Shown: in pieces, positions 53,606 through 64,000 of the stretch | Layout of the letters: every line of letters begins with the position of its first letter | Position numbering within the stretch: the stretch's first letter is position 1 | DNA from: Mytilus galloprovincialis | Taxonomy: Eukaryota > Mollusca > Bivalvia > Mytilida > Mytilidae | Direction of reading: 5' to 3' | DNA: 64,000 nucleotides | Assembly: GCF_965363235.1 (NCBI RefSeq) | Contig: NC_134844.1 | Coordinates: 49,968,872-50,032,871, forward strand | Translations under genes and position numbers: made by a program | Notes under the pieces: model-generated | What the model was told of the DNA's origin: nothing | Database searches by the model: none | The model's input: the letters and a program-made list of their open reading frames with translations, nothing else

Positions 53606-54862
53606 CAGGGCCGTAACTACATTGAGGCAAATGAGGCAAATGCCTCATGTTTGAAATTTCAAAAAAAAAAAAAAAAATCTGAAACAAAAGATTGTCTTCA
53701 TATCAAATTGTTTTCACTAAAAGTGTCATGCAAGAGGCAAGTTCTCTTCACTCTCTGGTGTCGCCCCTGCATGTTTTTCGTGGTCCATGTTTCTATTTTA
53801 CTTTTAGTTTTCATAGTTGATGGTCTATTGTTTGTACTTTTGTGTTCCGCGTTTGTCTTTTTTTCATTTATTGTCCAATACTTAATGACTATAGTCTGAG
53901 TGATGATCCTCATTTGTAAACGTCAGGTTTTGTAATGCCTATGTCCACCGATGTCCAGACATTGTGCAGGAAAATATTTTAAGACTATACGATGCTAGTG
54001 ATGACTGCCTGGACCCAGAAAAAAAATGGTCGTTTCTGCTTGTAGAATTGCACTTGATTTCAAAGAATCCAAAACTGTTTTTTTGTAGATAAAACTAGAT
54101 AGCTGACATGGTTTAAATTAAAGTAAGGTCACCAATACCCTGGTATCAAATAATTTGAAAAAATCAACAATCATTATGTATTGCCATATGACCTTTGACA
54201 TTGAAGGGTTCAACTTGCATTAAGTCGTGTTCAGACCTAACAGAAAATAAAGGAATATGGAGTAAACGTGCAAGGGGCCTTGTCGTACACAAAGTCAATG
54301 CACAGAAAAAATACAAATGATCAATGGTCAAAGTTTTTATTCCTGTTCTTAATAGTTGTTGGAGGGTATTCAACAATAAAAGAATCATTAATACCGTGAG
54401 CACGGTCAAGATGGTCCCTAGTGTCGATTTAAGCTGTACTAGTACTTAAAGTATAATGCTGCCCTGTCACTATATTTTAATCTCATCATAAAAATTCACC
54501 AAAGTCTAAGCTCAGTACAAGACAAGAACAGACAGACAGTTCCGGTATTAATGATTATGAAAATTACAATTTTTGCTTCCTCCTACATATCGGTCTTTTA
54601 ATGTTGTCCCTAAAACCTAAAAGTCATAAATTACAATGAATCAATGTGTTTGCTTTGAGACCAGAATATTGTCGAAAGAATAGCTAAAAATTAATTATGT
54701 TTCATTGAAGAAAGAGTCCGGGAAACGCTCAGAATGCACGATTTTGCGTTATTTTCCTCAGAGCTTCTGGGGGTCCTAGACCCCTCTCCAATAATTTTTC
54801 ACCTCGCTACGCTCGGCGTATATATTTTGCCTCACTATTAAAAGAGGCTAGTTACGGCCCTG
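53606..54862. mobile_element. hAT-like nonautonomous DNA transposon, 1257 bp
   Basis: It starts CAGGGCCGTAACTA and ends with the exact reverse complement TAGTTACGGCCCTG. ACGAA occurs directly on both sides (53601-53605 and 54863-54867). CAGGG(C/G)CGTAACTA ends are typical of hAT elements; a 5-bp duplication fits some hAT subgroups, while 8 bp is the norm. Near the right end GCTACGCTCGGCG-type sequence and GGGGTCCTAGACCCCTC form small palindromes. No transposase frame remains. Confidence 0.7.
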
Positions 54863-56216
54863 ACGAAGTAGTTTTAAACTCAAAATATCTATTTCAGTCC
54901 AGCTAATTGACCTTGATAAAAATACAGTAGAAACTGAAGCTTAACCATGACATTTTAAAACAAAGTATATGAAATAAACTTATCGCACTCTTTCCAATAT
55001 AACAAAAACATTAAATATGGTCAATAACATTTTATTAACGATTATACCAATTTGTTTTCTGCACCAGATGCACATTTCGACAATAAATGTCACTTCAGTG
55101 ATGTTTTATATAAATATTATTTTATTCTGGTATCACCTAAGTTGAACAAAGGTATACAGAAAAACATATTAATTTACATTACATTGCAGTGTACATTTGT
55201 TGAGGAAGCATTAAATATGAGTTATTTTACAACGGTATGATCAGTATACAATGTAGCCAACAGGGAGAACATCAGAGAGAATCCAGTTTGTCACTTATAA
55301 TTCTAATAAATTGGCACAATTTTCGAAGTTAAGATTTCTGTTTTTAGTTCATAATAGCATTAAATTTTAAAACATTACAGTTCGTTAGGTATTTCTTGTC
55401 AATAAGTAGTGTTCTATCTGTCAGGAGACTGCTGCATTCCATTACATAGTGGTATTCGTCACCTATTACAACTCTGCACAACGGACACTTTCTCTGTTCT
55501 CGGTGAATGTTTTGCCATCTACCATTTTCAATCGGCAGTTTATGGTTCATTGTCCTAAACCGCGACATTGTTATTACATCTTTATCATCAAGTAAGTTCA
55601 GGTAGTGTTCGAAATTGTGTGATGTCTTGTATAGGCGATAATTCAGGGTTTTAGGCGAATCGTTTACCTATCCTGACCATGACTGTGTAAACTGATCTTC
55701 TAGTCTTTGTTTAATTATCGATTTAATGTTAGGTGATGTGTTTTGGAATGACCATAAGTAAGATCCACAATTGTCTAGAATACTTTTCATTTTGTCTAAC
55801 GATCGCGGTCGAAATGTTGTTTCTTGTGCCAACTTGAAAAAGTATCTAAACATTACAGGAGCGAGCTTAATTTACTATCTTTACCTGTAATTAACTTTGT
55901 CCAATAAGATACAATTCTAGTTTTTATATCTATTTCTAGGGGATACCGACCCAGTGCTCCATAAATGAAGTCGTTTTGAGTAGATGGCTTCAGATGTAAA
56001 AGTAGCTTACAAAATTTAGTTTGAACTCTTTCTAGTATATCTATGTTTTCGTAACCCTATATTTCGCATCCATATAGCAGAATAGGTTTTACCTGAAAAT
56101 AATTCCCAAGTAGTTAAAAGTTTTTTACAGTTTCAATATGATGATTGTTGTATCGGAAAACATGAGGGTTTGACGTTTTTCCTTTTGAAAAAATTAAGAT
56201 CTTAGTTTTAGCAACA

Positions 56217-56969
56217 TTACTCGCATCTTCCAGGTTTCGCAATACTTTTTCTAAATTTGTTAAGTGCATGTTGCAGTTGGTCAGGTGATTCTGCCACGAT
56301 TACAGTGTCATCTGCGTAGAGAATTATGAATAATTTCATTAAAGTTCCAAGTTTTCCTTCTATCTCTTTACTTATTGTGTTCAAACCTAAAACATTTTCC
56401 GAGATGAGATAGTCTTCTAGGTCATTCAAGTATAAAGAAAATAAAAACGGTGACAGATTTTCTCCTTGTCTGACACCGATTTCACAAGCGAACGGTTCAC
56501 AAATTTGTCTATTATAGCTCAAGCTGAATTTAATATTCTGGTACATGCTAAAAATAGTATTTAACATTTTCCCCTTTATATTTTTGTTCAACTTTTTAAA
56601 CCATAAAAAATTACGATTAACCGTATCGAAGGCCTTTTCAAAGTCTACAAATGCGCAAAATAGTTTCTTTTTTTGAGTGTTGTAAAACTTCAATTAGAGA
56701 GTTCAGGAGAAAGGCGCAATCAATTGTTGAGTATTTTTCTCGGAAACCATTTTGATTTTCTTTAAGAAGAGATGTTTGTTCTGAGATTTTTTTAGGCTTT
56801 CATTTAAAACCGCTGTAAAGACTTTTCCGAAACAGCTCACAATAGTTATTGGTCTGTAATTTTTGGGGTTGCGATTGTCACCTTTGTTCTTGTAGACAGG
56901 TTTTATCATTCCTTGGACCCATTGTTTTTGGATTTTTCCAGAGTCGAAAACTAGGTTGAATATTTTCAC
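56217..56969 (-). pseudogene. LINE reverse transcriptase region
   Basis: VKPVYKNKGDNRNPKNYRP-like sequence (56969-56703; here IKPVYKNKGDNRNP), then FVDFEKAFDTVNR (motif A), GVRQGENLSPFLFSLYLNDL (motif B) and LYADDTVIVAE (motif C with the catalytic DD). Frames change near 56700. The C-terminal CPLCRVVIGDEYHYVMEC knuckle is at 55480-55400. Confidence 0.75.
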
Positions 56970-57816
56970 ATATATGGCTATGAGAACATGAGCGGATGTT
57001 TTTAAATTTTCATTAATCAGTTAGTCTTCGGCGCATGCTTTGTTATCTTTCAGATTTTTCAGCGCTTTAAGAATTTCATGTTTTGTAATTCTGCTATTTA
57101 ACTCATCGTTTATTTCTTCTAGGGCAATATTACTTTCAATTTGTTGTTCTTCTGTATCATCTCGCTGATCACTGTTTAACTTTTTTGAAATATAAGACCA
57201 ATTTGTCGAAATCAATCTTAGGTTAAGCTGTACTTTTGTTTTCATTAAGAAGTCGCCAAAATTCCTTAGCATCCGTTTGCTTTAGATCATCCATTTTCTT
57301 TCGGAAATCGCTTCTGTATTTCTTATGAGCTTTGTTCATTGTATTTTATATCTATTCTCGGTATCTGAAACAAGTGCCCTGTTGAACAGTGACTTATTTT
57401 TATTTCGTTTCATCTTACGGAATTCTGACCTAGCGGCTTTGCAGTCATGGTCAAACCATGGTTTATTTTTTCTATTTTCTGACTTCTTTCCTGCACTGAC
57501 TTTAAACCCAAAAGTTTTTCCCGCTGAATTAATTAGCACTTTGCCTATTTTACTGATTATCATATCTACTGTTTCTTGCGTCGCTACTGTTGAGCCATCA
57601 ATTTCAGAATTAATATTTTCTATTTCTGTAATGTTCAAGCATTCTAAGAATTTGTGTGATTTTTCATTAGTCCAATTATCTATTTTTTGTTCATTTGTTC
57701 TAGTATCATCGCTACATTTGGTGCTATTTCATCCTCGGACACGGTTCTTGTGATAAATCACCAACAAGTAAACATGTTGAAAACCTATGTGATAGTACAA
57801 AGAATTTCATCTCAGT

Positions 57817-58200
57817 TTAGTTTATTGCATCAATGGATGAATATGAAGTATATTCAGGGGGGATGTAAATATTTCCCAAAAGACTGTCTTCTGATCTATT
57901 TATTATTTTCGATATTTTACACCACAAAACAAATTTACTTTCAGTTTTGATATATTCAATATTATCTTTGAGATGATTTTTGTACGCTACAGCTAAACCC
58001 CCCGACCTCCTTTTGACAATTTTATTTCTGTTTTTATAAATCAATATCCTTGTACTTGTATATCGTCGATATCGTCTAGTTTTGTTTCTACAATGCCAGC
58101 AATATCCGTTTTATACAGCAGTTCCGTAAATTCAGGATATTTGAGTTTTGATTTAATTCCACAACAATTAATACAAGTAAGATTTAAATAATTTAACTGA
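57817..58200 (-). pseudogene. LINE apurinic-type endonuclease region
   Basis: Minus-strand reading gives NCCGIKSKLKYPEF and DIAGIVETKLDDID (the early endonuclease motifs, with the E of ETK), a stop, then RRSGGLAVAYKNHL and NIYIPPEYTSY in another frame. These match the first half of an APE endonuclease domain. The catalytic SDH end is not visible as one frame. Confidence 0.6.
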
Positions 58201-58235
58201 TCATTCTGATTTTTCGAGGACTCTCTCGACCCGTC

Positions 58236-59206
58236 CTACATCGGCGTGGTTATGGTTTCCTCATTAATGGCGTCATTGTTTCCATATTCCTGTCGGGACC
58301 TTTTAAAAGGGCGCTCATTTACAGTTTTGTTTCTATACGAATTTTGTTGGGCTTGACGTAGTAGAACATCCCTATATTCAGGGCCGTTTGGTTTTGTGTC
58401 GAGTGATACGTACGGTTTCCCATTGATATATAATTTATCTCTTACCTGTTTTACTTTTTTACCCTCATTCTTGGCCTTCTTCATTACAGGGTAGAGTTCT
58501 TTTCGTTTTCTTTCAATTTCAATCGGGACATGTTCGCTTATCCCAAATTGTTTCCCTTTCAACTTGAATGTATTTTTAAGTACATCTTAAAGCTCATCTC
58601 TGTGATAAATTTGGCTACAATAGGACGGGCTCCGTTTAGTCCGGGTTTTCCACATCTATGAACGCTAACGAGATTTACTTTATATGGTATTTCAAGTTCG
58701 TTTAATAAAAAGTTCTGAATTTTCAATTGACACGATTCTTCCCGCTGAAACGCTAAGCCGGGGAATACTAGATTATCGCTCATGCTTCTGCGTTTAAGAT
58801 CTAACACTTCGGCTTTTAATTCCTTAATGGCTATGTTTGAGAATGTTCCATTATCCTCCCCTATCGTCTCCATCCTGTCTTTTATCTGAGATATCTTTTC
58901 AGCATTTGTTAAATGTTTGTCAACCATAGTACGAACGATCTGACCCATTTTCAACACTTTCTTCAACTTTCCTATTGCGTTCTTGAATTTCGACAATTGT
59001 TTCCTCATTTGTCTGTACTCTTGTAGACAAATTGACAGGCCTTCCTTTATACCATCGATTTTCTGTACTTCTTTCTCTATTTTCTCGATCCTATCCGTTA
59101 GAACTCGTAGCGACTTCAGGATTTCCATAAGGATAACTCTAGCATCTTTGTCATATAAGAGGTTTCCCGATAGTTTATCGTCGGTTTGTTGGGTATATGC
59201 AGCCAT
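58236..59206 (-). pseudogene. LINE ORF1 protein (Transposase_22-like)
   Basis: The N-terminal heptad-rich region (about residues 20-130, e.g. RVLTDRIEKIEKEVQKIDG) predicts a coiled-coil trimer stalk. It is followed by RSMSDNLVFPGLAF, VHRCGKPG and ARPIVAKF of the RNA-binding domain. The frame then shifts near 58560, after which FGISEHVPIEIERKRKELYP and RDKLYINGKPY of the C-terminal domain continue in the next frame to about 58236. One frameshift thus separates two otherwise open parts. The product of intact copies binds the element RNA. Confidence 0.72.
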
Positions 59207-59717
59207 TTTTACGGTGCTTTGGTTATCCGATTGTTCTCAATTGTTCCGACGTTTAGTGACGTTATCACTGTAGATACAAATTCCTTCTTGTATTGCCTAA
59301 GTTTTTTTTAGAAAACGATTTGAAGAGAATATGGCCAAATGAATCACATTAAGATCAGAGCTAGTATCAAACGAAATCTTCTTAACGTTTTAAATCGTAT
59401 ACTTGTTCGGCTGATTATAGTCATTCTTGTAGCGATTTTGTTCAAGAGCAAATTTTGCGTGCTGATTCCTCAACAACGTACCGGAATATATACCTTAATC
59501 TAAAATAAGTTTAAATTTTCGTAACAGCACAATTTAATAGCACAATATCTGTATTTTCATGCAAGTACCGATTATCTAAATGGCAAAGATACAAATTGAA
59601 TGTAACCTTTATACAGTGAAAAGAGTCTTTTTTTCGATAGTACATGTTTATAAGTTATTTTATTATACTTCTTGTCAAAATGCCAGATTTTGATTGGCTA
59701 ATACGAGGGTGTTAATT

Positions 59718-59920
59718 TACTCTATTACCCTTCATGGAGACGCTTGATCAAATGTGCGCTTTATTAAATACGACTCTATCCTATGGCAAATACTCTATTA
59801 CCCTTCACGGGATGCTTGATCAAGTTTGCGCTTTATTAAATACGACTCTATCCTATGACAAATACTCTATTACCCTTCGCGGAGACGCTTGTTCAAGTGT
59901 GCGCTTTATTAAATACGGAT
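59718..59920 (+). repeat. Three tandem units of about 72 bp
   Basis: TACTCTATTACCCTTC starts units at 59718, 59791 and 59863; each continues GCGCTTTATTAAATACG. Units differ by a few bases. Confidence 0.8.
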
Positions 59921-60007
59921 GGTTGTTATGTACAAGACGTCATAGTTCATTACTTTGAATTTGAAATTTAATCGACAGTAATAACAGAACATTCAGTATA
60001 ATTAATT

Positions 60008-60150
60008 AAATAGCACATATCTGAGAGGGTGATAGAGCAGATTGTTACCCCTCGAAAAGACATTGTCAACCTTGGCTTCGCCTCAGTTGACAATGTTTTC
60101 TCGGGGTAACAATCTGCTCTATCACCCTCTCAGCTACATGTATGTGTTAT
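60008..60150. repeat. Hairpin element 3 (about 143 bp)
   Basis: The core arm CTGAGAGGGTGATAGAGCAG, then ATTGTTACCCC and ACATTGTCAAC, runs 60021-60070 and returns in reverse at 60084-60133. The loop is CTTGGCTTCGCCTCAG. A weaker match (AAATAxCACATA) extends both arms. Confidence 0.8.
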
Positions 60151-60236
60151 TTATATAGTGTCATATTAAACTATAATTTATATGCATAAGTGAATATTTA
60201 TTAAGTCTACCTGTTAAATGAATACGCGGAAATGTA

Positions 60237-61575
60237 GTGATAATGTGTGAAAGGAGATTAAATGAGGATCTACAAACATTAAATGATTGGTCAAAACAAT
60301 GGCTTGTAGATTTTAATCCTCAGAAAACAGAATATATGGTTTTTAATTTCCGTAAGGATGCACAGCCTATTTATTTGAAATTTAATGGAGAATTGATTAA
60401 AAAGGTTGATGACCATAAACATTTGGGTGTTACTTTTTCTGGTAATTGTAAGTGGTCAGTACATATAGATAACATTTGCTGTAGTGCCGCTAAACAAATT
60501 TTTGTTCTGAGAAAATTGAAATATATTCTTAACAGAAACAATCTTAATAAGATATATCTTGCATACATACTTCCACTTTTAGAATATGCATGTGAGCTAT
60601 GGGATGGATGTTGTGTTAGAGATTCTGAAAAAATTGAGCGCTTGCAGTTTGAGGCAGCCAGAATTATAACTGGACTTCCGCAATTTGCAAGTATAGAATC
60701 CCTACTTTTTGAAACTGGATGGGAAACTTTGAGTTCTAGAAGAAATAGACGTAAATTATGTTTATTGCATAAAATACACAACAATAATGTTCCAGAATAT
60801 CTTATGGATTGTATCTCGAATTATACAGATGATAATTATTATAATACTAGAAACCGTTCTCACTATAGAGTACCAAGATGTAGATTGGACATATTTTCTA
60901 AATCTTTTTTCCCTTCTTCAATTCGAACATGGAATTTATTACCATTAGATATTAGATCCATACAATCATCTCCAAATTTCAAAAACACTATCCGGAGAAA
61001 TGATATTTCTTTTTTGGTACCTAAATATTATTTCATTGGAAACAGGATAGAAAATATACTACATACAAAATTACGACACAGATGTAGTCCTTTAAAAGCT
61101 GATTTATACAGAGTTAATTTAGTAAATGACCCAAGTTGTGAATGTGGGTGTCCATTAGAAGATTCGATTCATTTTTTCTTAGAATGTCCACTCTACATAA
61201 ACTTTAGAAATCAGCTCTTTAAAAACATTCAACACTTAGCTGATATATCTATAGAACATATTTTATTTGGAACAGACGAAATTACTGTTGAACAAAACAC
61301 AATCCTTTTCAGAAATGTACATAGTTATATACGCCATACAAAAAGATTCTTTGATTAATATTGCTGTATCTTAAAATGTACTCGTATCCAACTGTTATAC
61401 TGTTTAAACATAATATAAAATTGTATATATTTTTCATATTGTACTGAAATATTTAATTGCTGTCATCTTGAAATTTTGTATATTGTACTTATATGGAGAG
61501 GATTTTCTTAAGTTGTTATAACTTGTATCCAATCCTATTGTATATTTAGACAATAAAATATGTTTAAACTAATGT
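60237..61575 (+). mobile_element. 3' half of a second LINE (5'-truncated)
   Basis: The 1.1-kb open frame to 61358 starts within the RT just after where the Y-x-D-D block would be: RRLNEDLQTLNDWSKQWLVDFNP, QKTEYMVFNF, HLGVTFSGNCKWSVHI, then LPLLEYACELWDGC and a final CECGCPLEDSIHFFLECP knuckle. These are thumb and C-terminal features of Jockey/CR1-type LINEs. The frame is intact for about 370 residues, suggesting a rather young insertion. The first in-frame codon used is GTG, which only marks the truncation. A 3' UTR with AATAAA at 61552 follows. Confidence 0.75.
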
Positions 61576-61579
61576 GTGA

Positions 61580-62270
61580 AAACTTAATAAACCGCAAAAT
61601 TGAAATAATCGTTAATTACAATAAAAGGCACTCATGGGTATATGTAAATAATTTAGGCACATGATTCAATAAATTGTAGATTCAAGTAACGTTTGTTTTC
61701 TTGTCAATCAACTTTGATGTCAAAGTCAAAATTGGAATCATTCCATTTAAAAACTTTTTATAGAAAACCTTCAATTGATCGTCTTTCCCAAAACTCGAAT
61801 TATAATAGGATTAACATATTATCAAGTCAAAGTAGAATTTAACCGAAAGTTTACTTAATCACTTACAAATTTTCTATCACACTCGATACTTAACCTTACT
61901 AAATGATAATATACATGGTGTTTTCCTGTTTTCGGAGATTTCATGATAGACATCTTAAAAACTCACAATAGTAGTTTATGGTTACGAGATTTTGTCAGTT
62001 TCCGTATCATCTCATCTTTTATGTTTATATCGAGTAACATTTTATAAACTTTCCGGTTTCCTATTTTCTGAGATATAATGATAAATTCTTAGTTTTGACT
62101 AAAAAAACTAATTTTGAAACATGAAGTTTGTCAGATTCCAAAAATCTATATTAAATAAACACGACTGTACAGGCAGGGCCAAATACTCTCCTTGGATATG
62201 AGATGTGCTAATGCTTAAACAAATGCATACCAAATATCATAAATTTCTTTAACTGGCATAATCACAACTG
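61580..62270. other. AT-rich DNA, nothing recognised
   Basis: No frame or repeat found between the LINE fragment and the MITE at 62273. Confidence 0.4.
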
Positions 62271-62272
62271 TA

Positions 62273-62740
62273 GGTGTCAGACCACCAATTAAAAATCCCT
62301 ATCTGTTCAACCAAATTTGGCAATTTTCACAGCTTTCTAAATATTTTACCTTAATTTTAACTTCATAGAAACCAGGTATATCCTGAATTGTACATGTATC
62401 AGCTTTCTACGTGCCAATTTTCACTATACCTTTAAAACCTTCTAACAAAATAACTGACCTCCGAACAGAGGTACTCCAAAAATAACCCCTGGTTTTCTGG
62501 AAATCTTAAATTAGTATACTATGGAGCGCATTAATCCTCAATTTTTAATGCAAACTCATAGACAAGTAAATTTTGGCTCAAAATGGTCTAGATATATTTT
62601 TCTTTCACCAAAAGTTTCATTTCTGCAAATTTGTCGGTTAGTTTAAGTAAACAAGGACATCAAAAGCACTATTTTGTGTCAGAGTAGGGCTACTTTTACA
62701 TACGTTCTAAATTGGAGGGAGTAGTTGGTGGTCTGACACC
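62273..62740. mobile_element. 468-bp MITE with TA duplication
   Basis: The left end GGTGTCAGACCACCAA and the right end TTGGTGGTCTGACACC are exact inverted repeats, each next to TA. The interior is AT-rich without an open frame. The TA duplication suggests Tc1/mariner-type mobilisation, which is inference only. Confidence 0.65.
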
Positions 62741-62742
62741 TA

Positions 62743-63589
62743 AAGAGCAAAAAAAGTTGATCAGAAATCTTTTGTTTTGTTTATTCTTAATCTTTAGTCA
62801 ATTTGTAGTTAAAAACATCCTTTCTGAGCATAATGCGACTCATATTACAAATTTCAAAGCTCAATTTAAACTGACTGTAATGTAAGCCTTTGATAGAAAA
62901 TACTTGAAAATCTCATTTTGGACTAGAGGAACATAAACTTTCAATATCAAGATCAGTTTTTATTGATTTATCCTTGTTTGTTCTACTGCTTTAAAGACTT
63001 TCCACAATTTTTACAATGAGTTCAACAAAAAATCCAAGGTATTGAAGAGTCAAGGAATATTGACCCCCCCCCCTTTTTTACACCTGGTGTCAGTAATGGG
63101 ACTATTTACTGATCAAAAGTGCAGTCATGGTCATTTAACTGTTTTATTTACTATCAGTCAATAAAATTTAAGGTTTAAAACTTTCATTTGGAATAAAAAA
63201 TGAGATTTTTGTGCGTTTATGCAGTGTTTATATCAGGCTATGTTATCTGCCATATACATGGTATGCCGCAATGATATAAGGGGTAAAAATCAAATAATTT
63301 CATTAAATCTTCATGACAACAATTTTTTGGGGGTAGTAATCAACCTATGTTTTGATGTTTAACACCACAGAAACAACTTACTGTGCATTTATAACAAAAT
63401 TATTACATTTTTTATATGAAAGCATATTGTCAGGGTGTGAAAATCTAAAAATAGCACAAGTTCAGGTTTAAGGCTCTAAATTTGCAATATGTGATTTTTT
63501 GCACCAAAAAAAGATTAAAATAAGGCTACTATTATTTCAAATGATCAGTTAAGACCAAAAAATCAATTGTTTTTTTTAATTTTGGGTTT
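62743..63589. other. AT-rich DNA, nothing recognised
   Basis: A run of C followed by T near 63066 is the only notable composition feature. Confidence 0.4.
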
Positions 63590-64000
63590 CACCGCATTTC
63601 TTAAAATAAGATTAAACAAATTAACATATACATCAATCATACTGTCAAGAGAATTTGCAACATATTCATTGATTATTTTATCTTCACCTGGCGATTTGTT
63701 ATTTTTCGCCTTTTTGATAGCTTTAATAATTTAGTCATTGGTAATTACACCATTCAGTGTCTCATTTACAAGATTTGAGTTCAAATCATTCCTGATGACA
63801 AACTTGTCTTCAATTCTTTAAAAAAATCAAATAAAGTTTCAATAGATATATTGCTTTTTTCTCTTTGTCTACCTTTGTTAAATAATTTCCAAAATTCCTT
63901 GGGATTTTTGGATTTTAATTTTTTCATATTATCACTTATTTCTCTATTATACTTCTTAATGTTTTCGTCCATTAGTTTTATAATAATATTCACCGTGTCG
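63590..64000 (-). mobile_element. Fragment of a third LINE (endonuclease-RT linker), cut by the window edge
   Basis: The minus-strand frame 63993-63781 has MKKLKSKNPKEFWKLFNKG; farther down, LNGVITND, a stop, then IIKAIKKAKNNKSPGED. This is the usual linker before LINE RTs ('NP..FWK..N', 'EI..a...lK..KSpG.D'). It stops near 63590, so the RT part is missing here. Confidence 0.6.

Larger units (their letters stand above)
55270..59250 (-). mobile_element. Decayed LINE with L1-type ORF1 and APE/RT ORF2
   Basis: Minus strand, in order: ORF1 (59206-58236), endonuclease (about 58200-57820), linker (57753-57021), RT (56969-56217), C-terminal part (55853-55344). The whole is nearly 4 kb, close to a full element, but ORF2 is spread over several frames, so it is inactive. 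ORF1 has a coiled coil and the RSMSDNLVFPG / RPIVAKF domain known from L1/Tx1-type elements. I cannot place the RT more precisely by eye. Confidence 0.78.

Noticed and set aside
57325-57753. 142-residue plus frame
   Set aside because: Antisense of the LINE endonuclease-RT linker.
60371-60784. 137-residue minus frame
   Set aside because: Antisense shadow of the LINE fragment at 60237-61358.
48181-64000. Search for coding exons upstream of exon 1 of the CARD/NB-ARC gene
   Set aside because: No phase-matching open segment with a good donor and a recognisable domain was found; an upstream exon may be untranslated or outside the window.

Overview
The window looks like AT-rich nuclear DNA from a bivalve mollusc, probably a mussel (Mytilus-like). 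The grounds are spliced animal genes with long, repeat-filled introns, metazoan gene families (ankyrin/SOCS-box, CARD/NB-ARC), Penelope-like and LINE reverse transcriptases, and dispersed repeat families that I recall as typical of mussels. The species assignment is inference; no database was searched.

Main gene. On the minus strand, eight exons between 48174 and 21842 fit one gene. Exon borders carry GT/AG sites, every junction keeps the reading frame, and the sum is a 1188-residue protein. It reads as a short charged N-terminus, two CARD domains on separate exons, a third death-fold (DED-like) exon, an NB-ARC/STAND ATPase whose P-loop is formed across an exon junction, a winged helix and a TPR-like helical region, and a last exon encoding a C-terminal transmembrane helix. 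The layout is that of an Apaf-1/NOD-type death-fold sensor with an unexpected membrane tail. This is the most interesting system in the window.

Second gene. At 12926-14137 (+) a single coding exon encodes a 403-residue ankyrin-repeat protein with a C-terminal SOCS box, i.e. an ASB-type substrate receptor for a Cullin-5 ubiquitin ligase.

The rest is mostly mobile DNA. 0-5 kb: microsatellite and small inverted-repeat elements. 7.5-9.2 kb: truncated Penelope-like element. 14.9-17.4 kb: nested inverted-repeat elements with arrays of an 18-bp palindrome. 18.7-20.5 kb: remnants of further Penelope-like copies. 28.9-29.9 kb: an element built of an ATCTATGGC motif, inside an intron. 34.2-41.3 kb: a 7-kb element with long inverted arms, a perfect 9-bp target duplication, a dimeric satellite in one arm and a Penelope-like insertion, also inside an intron. 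42-47.6 kb: MITEs, SINE-like repeats, a tRNA-like sequence and a hairpin, all intronic. 50-51.9 kb: an alternating 167-bp higher-order repeat. 53.6-54.9 kb: a hAT-like nonautonomous transposon. 55.3-59.2 kb: a decayed LINE with an L1-type ORF1. 60.2-61.6 kb: the 3' half of a second LINE. 62.3 kb: a MITE. 63.6-64 kb: a third LINE fragment.

Three hairpins of about 100-140 bp (17.7, 45.4 and 60.0 kb) share one architecture but have unrelated stems.
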